From IMG/VR virus record IMGVR_UViG_3300031269_000068, positions 1 through 29,184 of that record: a stretch of DNA of 29,184 bases. One strand, given 5' to 3'. The translations under genes and the position numbers were made by a program. The stretch comes from a virus. Position 1 is the first letter of the stretch; each line of letters opens with the position of its first letter. The notes beneath the pieces are model-generated. The model saw only the letters and a program-made list of their open reading frames with translations, ran no database searches and was not told the DNA's origin. Positions 28,197-29,184 of this stretch are shown here, one piece after another.

Positions 28197-29184
28197 ATGA
28201 AGTTTGATTTTAATGATATTCTAATAGAACCAAAAGATCTAAGTGATATTGATAGTCGAAAAGAAATAACGTGTCAATATGAGGGTAGGTTACCTATATT
28301 TGCTGCTCCAATGGATACAGTAATAGATGAAAAAAATGTATCTGATTTTACTGATAGAGGGATAAACGTTTGTTTACCAAGAGGAATTAAATCACAAGAA
28401 ATTTCTCAACCTGAGTTCAGTTTGATGTTTGAATCCTATGGGTTATCTGATGTGGAAAAATTCGTAGAAGAAGAAGTTGATGGTGATAAATTTTCTGATT
28501 ATGTATTAATAGATATTGCTAACGGTCACATGAAAAAATTGTATGATCTAACTAAAAACTTTAAGGAAAAGTATCCTGAGAAAACTTTAATGGTTGGTAA
28601 TGTCGCTAATCCAAAAACATATGAATTATTATCTTTAGCGGGAGCTGATTATATTCGAGTTGGTATTGGTAATGGTGCAGGATGTTTAACATCTAAAAAT
28701 ACTGGAGTTGGTTATCCTATGGCTTCCTTGATTAAGGAATGTTATGAGATAAAATTAACAATGGCTAAAAGTGCTAAGATAGTTGCTGATGGTGGGTTTA
28801 AAGAATATGCTGATATAATTAAAGCTTTATTATTAGGAGCTGATTATGTTATGTTAGGAAGTGTTTTAAATAAATCAATTGAATCATCAGGAGATAACTA
28901 TTTCCATAGAATCAAAATATCTAAAAAATTCGCTAGTTTTTTATTCAGTAAATCATTCAAAGTTACCAAGAAGTTCAGAGGTATGAGTACTAAAGAAGTT
29001 CAACGTAAATGGGGTAAGTCTAAGTTAACCACTTCTGAGGGTGTTGTTAGATATAGACCTGTTGAATATTATCTACATTCATGGGTCGAAAATTTCGAAG
29101 ATTATTTAAAGTCCTCAATGTCATATACTGGGTGTTATAACTTAGATGAATTTATCGGATGTTCTCGATATAATATGATTACCA
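28197..29184 (+). CDS. guaC: GMP reductase (IMPDH/GMPR family), 3' end outside window
   Basis: The open frame from ATG 28197 runs to the window edge (329 codons and continuing). MKFDFNDILIEP is the usual family opening, and IFAAPMDTVID forms part of the barrel. VGNVANPKTYELLSLAGADYIRVGIG is the substrate-binding region, with NGAGCLTSKNTGVGYP holding the catalytic Cys, IVADGGF the phosphate loop, FRGMSTKEVQ then SEGVVRYRPV the flap, and SSMSYTGCYN the end. TGVGYP after the Cys and the absence of CBS domains favour GMP reductase (GMP + NADPH to IMP + NH3) over IMP dehydrogenase. A phage enzyme could shift purine pools toward adenine nucleotides, in keeping with the AT-rich genome. The call of GMPR over IMPDH is probable, not certain. 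Confidence 0.8.
   Translation, partial: MKFDFNDILIEPKDLSDIDSRKEITCQYEGRLPIFAAPMDTVIDEKNVSDFTDRGINVCLPRGIKSQEISQPEFSLMFESYGLSDVEKFVEEEVDGDKFSDYVLIDIANGHMKKLYDLTKNFKEKYPEKTLMVGNVANPKTYELLSLAGADYIRVGIGNGAGCLTSKNTGVGYPMASLIKECYEIKLTMAKSAKIVADGGFKEYADIIKALLLGADYVMLGSVLNKSIESSGDNYFHRIKISKKFASFLFSKSFKVTKKFRGMSTKEVQRKWGKSKLTTSEGVVRYRPVEYYLHSWVENFEDYLKSSMSYTGCYNLDEFIGCSRYNMIT

Noticed and set aside
1-29184. CRISPR array, IS element or integrase attachment site
   Set aside because: No regularly spaced repeats, no transposase or integrase frame, and no terminal inverted repeats were seen anywhere in the window.

Overview
The window is a strongly AT-rich stretch of a large tailed (myovirus-type, probably jumbo) phage genome whose host is most likely a member of the Bacteroidota (Flavobacteriia-like). 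Phage identity rests on a T4-like contractile tail set on the minus strand: an oversized tail sheath, a gp19-type tail tube and a gp26-type baseplate hub protein. The host call rests on four things: a glutamyl-tRNA synthetase with the Bacteroidota-type insertion after KLSKR, a sirtuin and an XRE regulator of Bacteroidota type, start regions that are A-rich with almost no Shine-Dalgarno sequences, and at least one TTG-N19-TAnnTTTG promoter. No tRNA gene and no CRISPR array was found.

Layout. 1-2640 (+): an uncharacterised protein with a paralog at 24-25 kb, an HD phosphohydrolase of cyclic-nucleotide-phosphodiesterase type, a small conserved protein, and a zinc-ribbon gene broken by a 95-bp insert. 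2766-6415 (mostly -): baseplate hub, small partner protein, XRE regulator, tail tube, and two small acidic proteins with N-termini like T4 capsid-targeting leaders. 6515-8904: two unknown genes and a decayed homing-endonuclease-like gene that carries a 97-bp fragment of a MnmG (GidA) gene. 9007-12864 (-): sheath. 13048-16074 (+): membrane and unknown proteins, then GluRS. 16145-19192 (+): a densely packed run of small genes (several overlapping their neighbours), one nonsense-interrupted gene, and a candidate structured RNA with a terminator. 19198-21847: a lipoprotein with a C-terminal membrane anchor (u-spanin topology), a gp21-fold-like protein lacking the catalytic residues, and a class III nucleotidyl cyclase whose N-terminus resembles a capsid-targeting leader. 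21932-26420 (+): CobB/SIRT5-type sirtuin, several unknowns, the paralog, and an M42 aminopeptidase. 26485-27741 (-): a broken gene and two acidic leader-bearing proteins. 27838-29184 (+): an unknown gene and a GMP reductase that runs off the window.

How it fits together. Minus-strand genes look like late genes (tail, leader-bearing presumed internal proteins, lipoprotein), and most minus-strand transcription units start just downstream of an AATATATAA-like motif. Plus-strand genes look like metabolic or host-takeover genes (GluRS, sirtuin, peptidase, GMP reductase, HD hydrolase). The most unusual observations are two inserts of about 95 bp with elevated G+C, apparently fragments of unrelated coding sequence, each splitting a gene between paired cysteine motifs; a nucleotidyl cyclase that may be packaged in the capsid and delivered to the host, with an HD-PDE-like hydrolase in the same window; and a set of small genes caught in decay.
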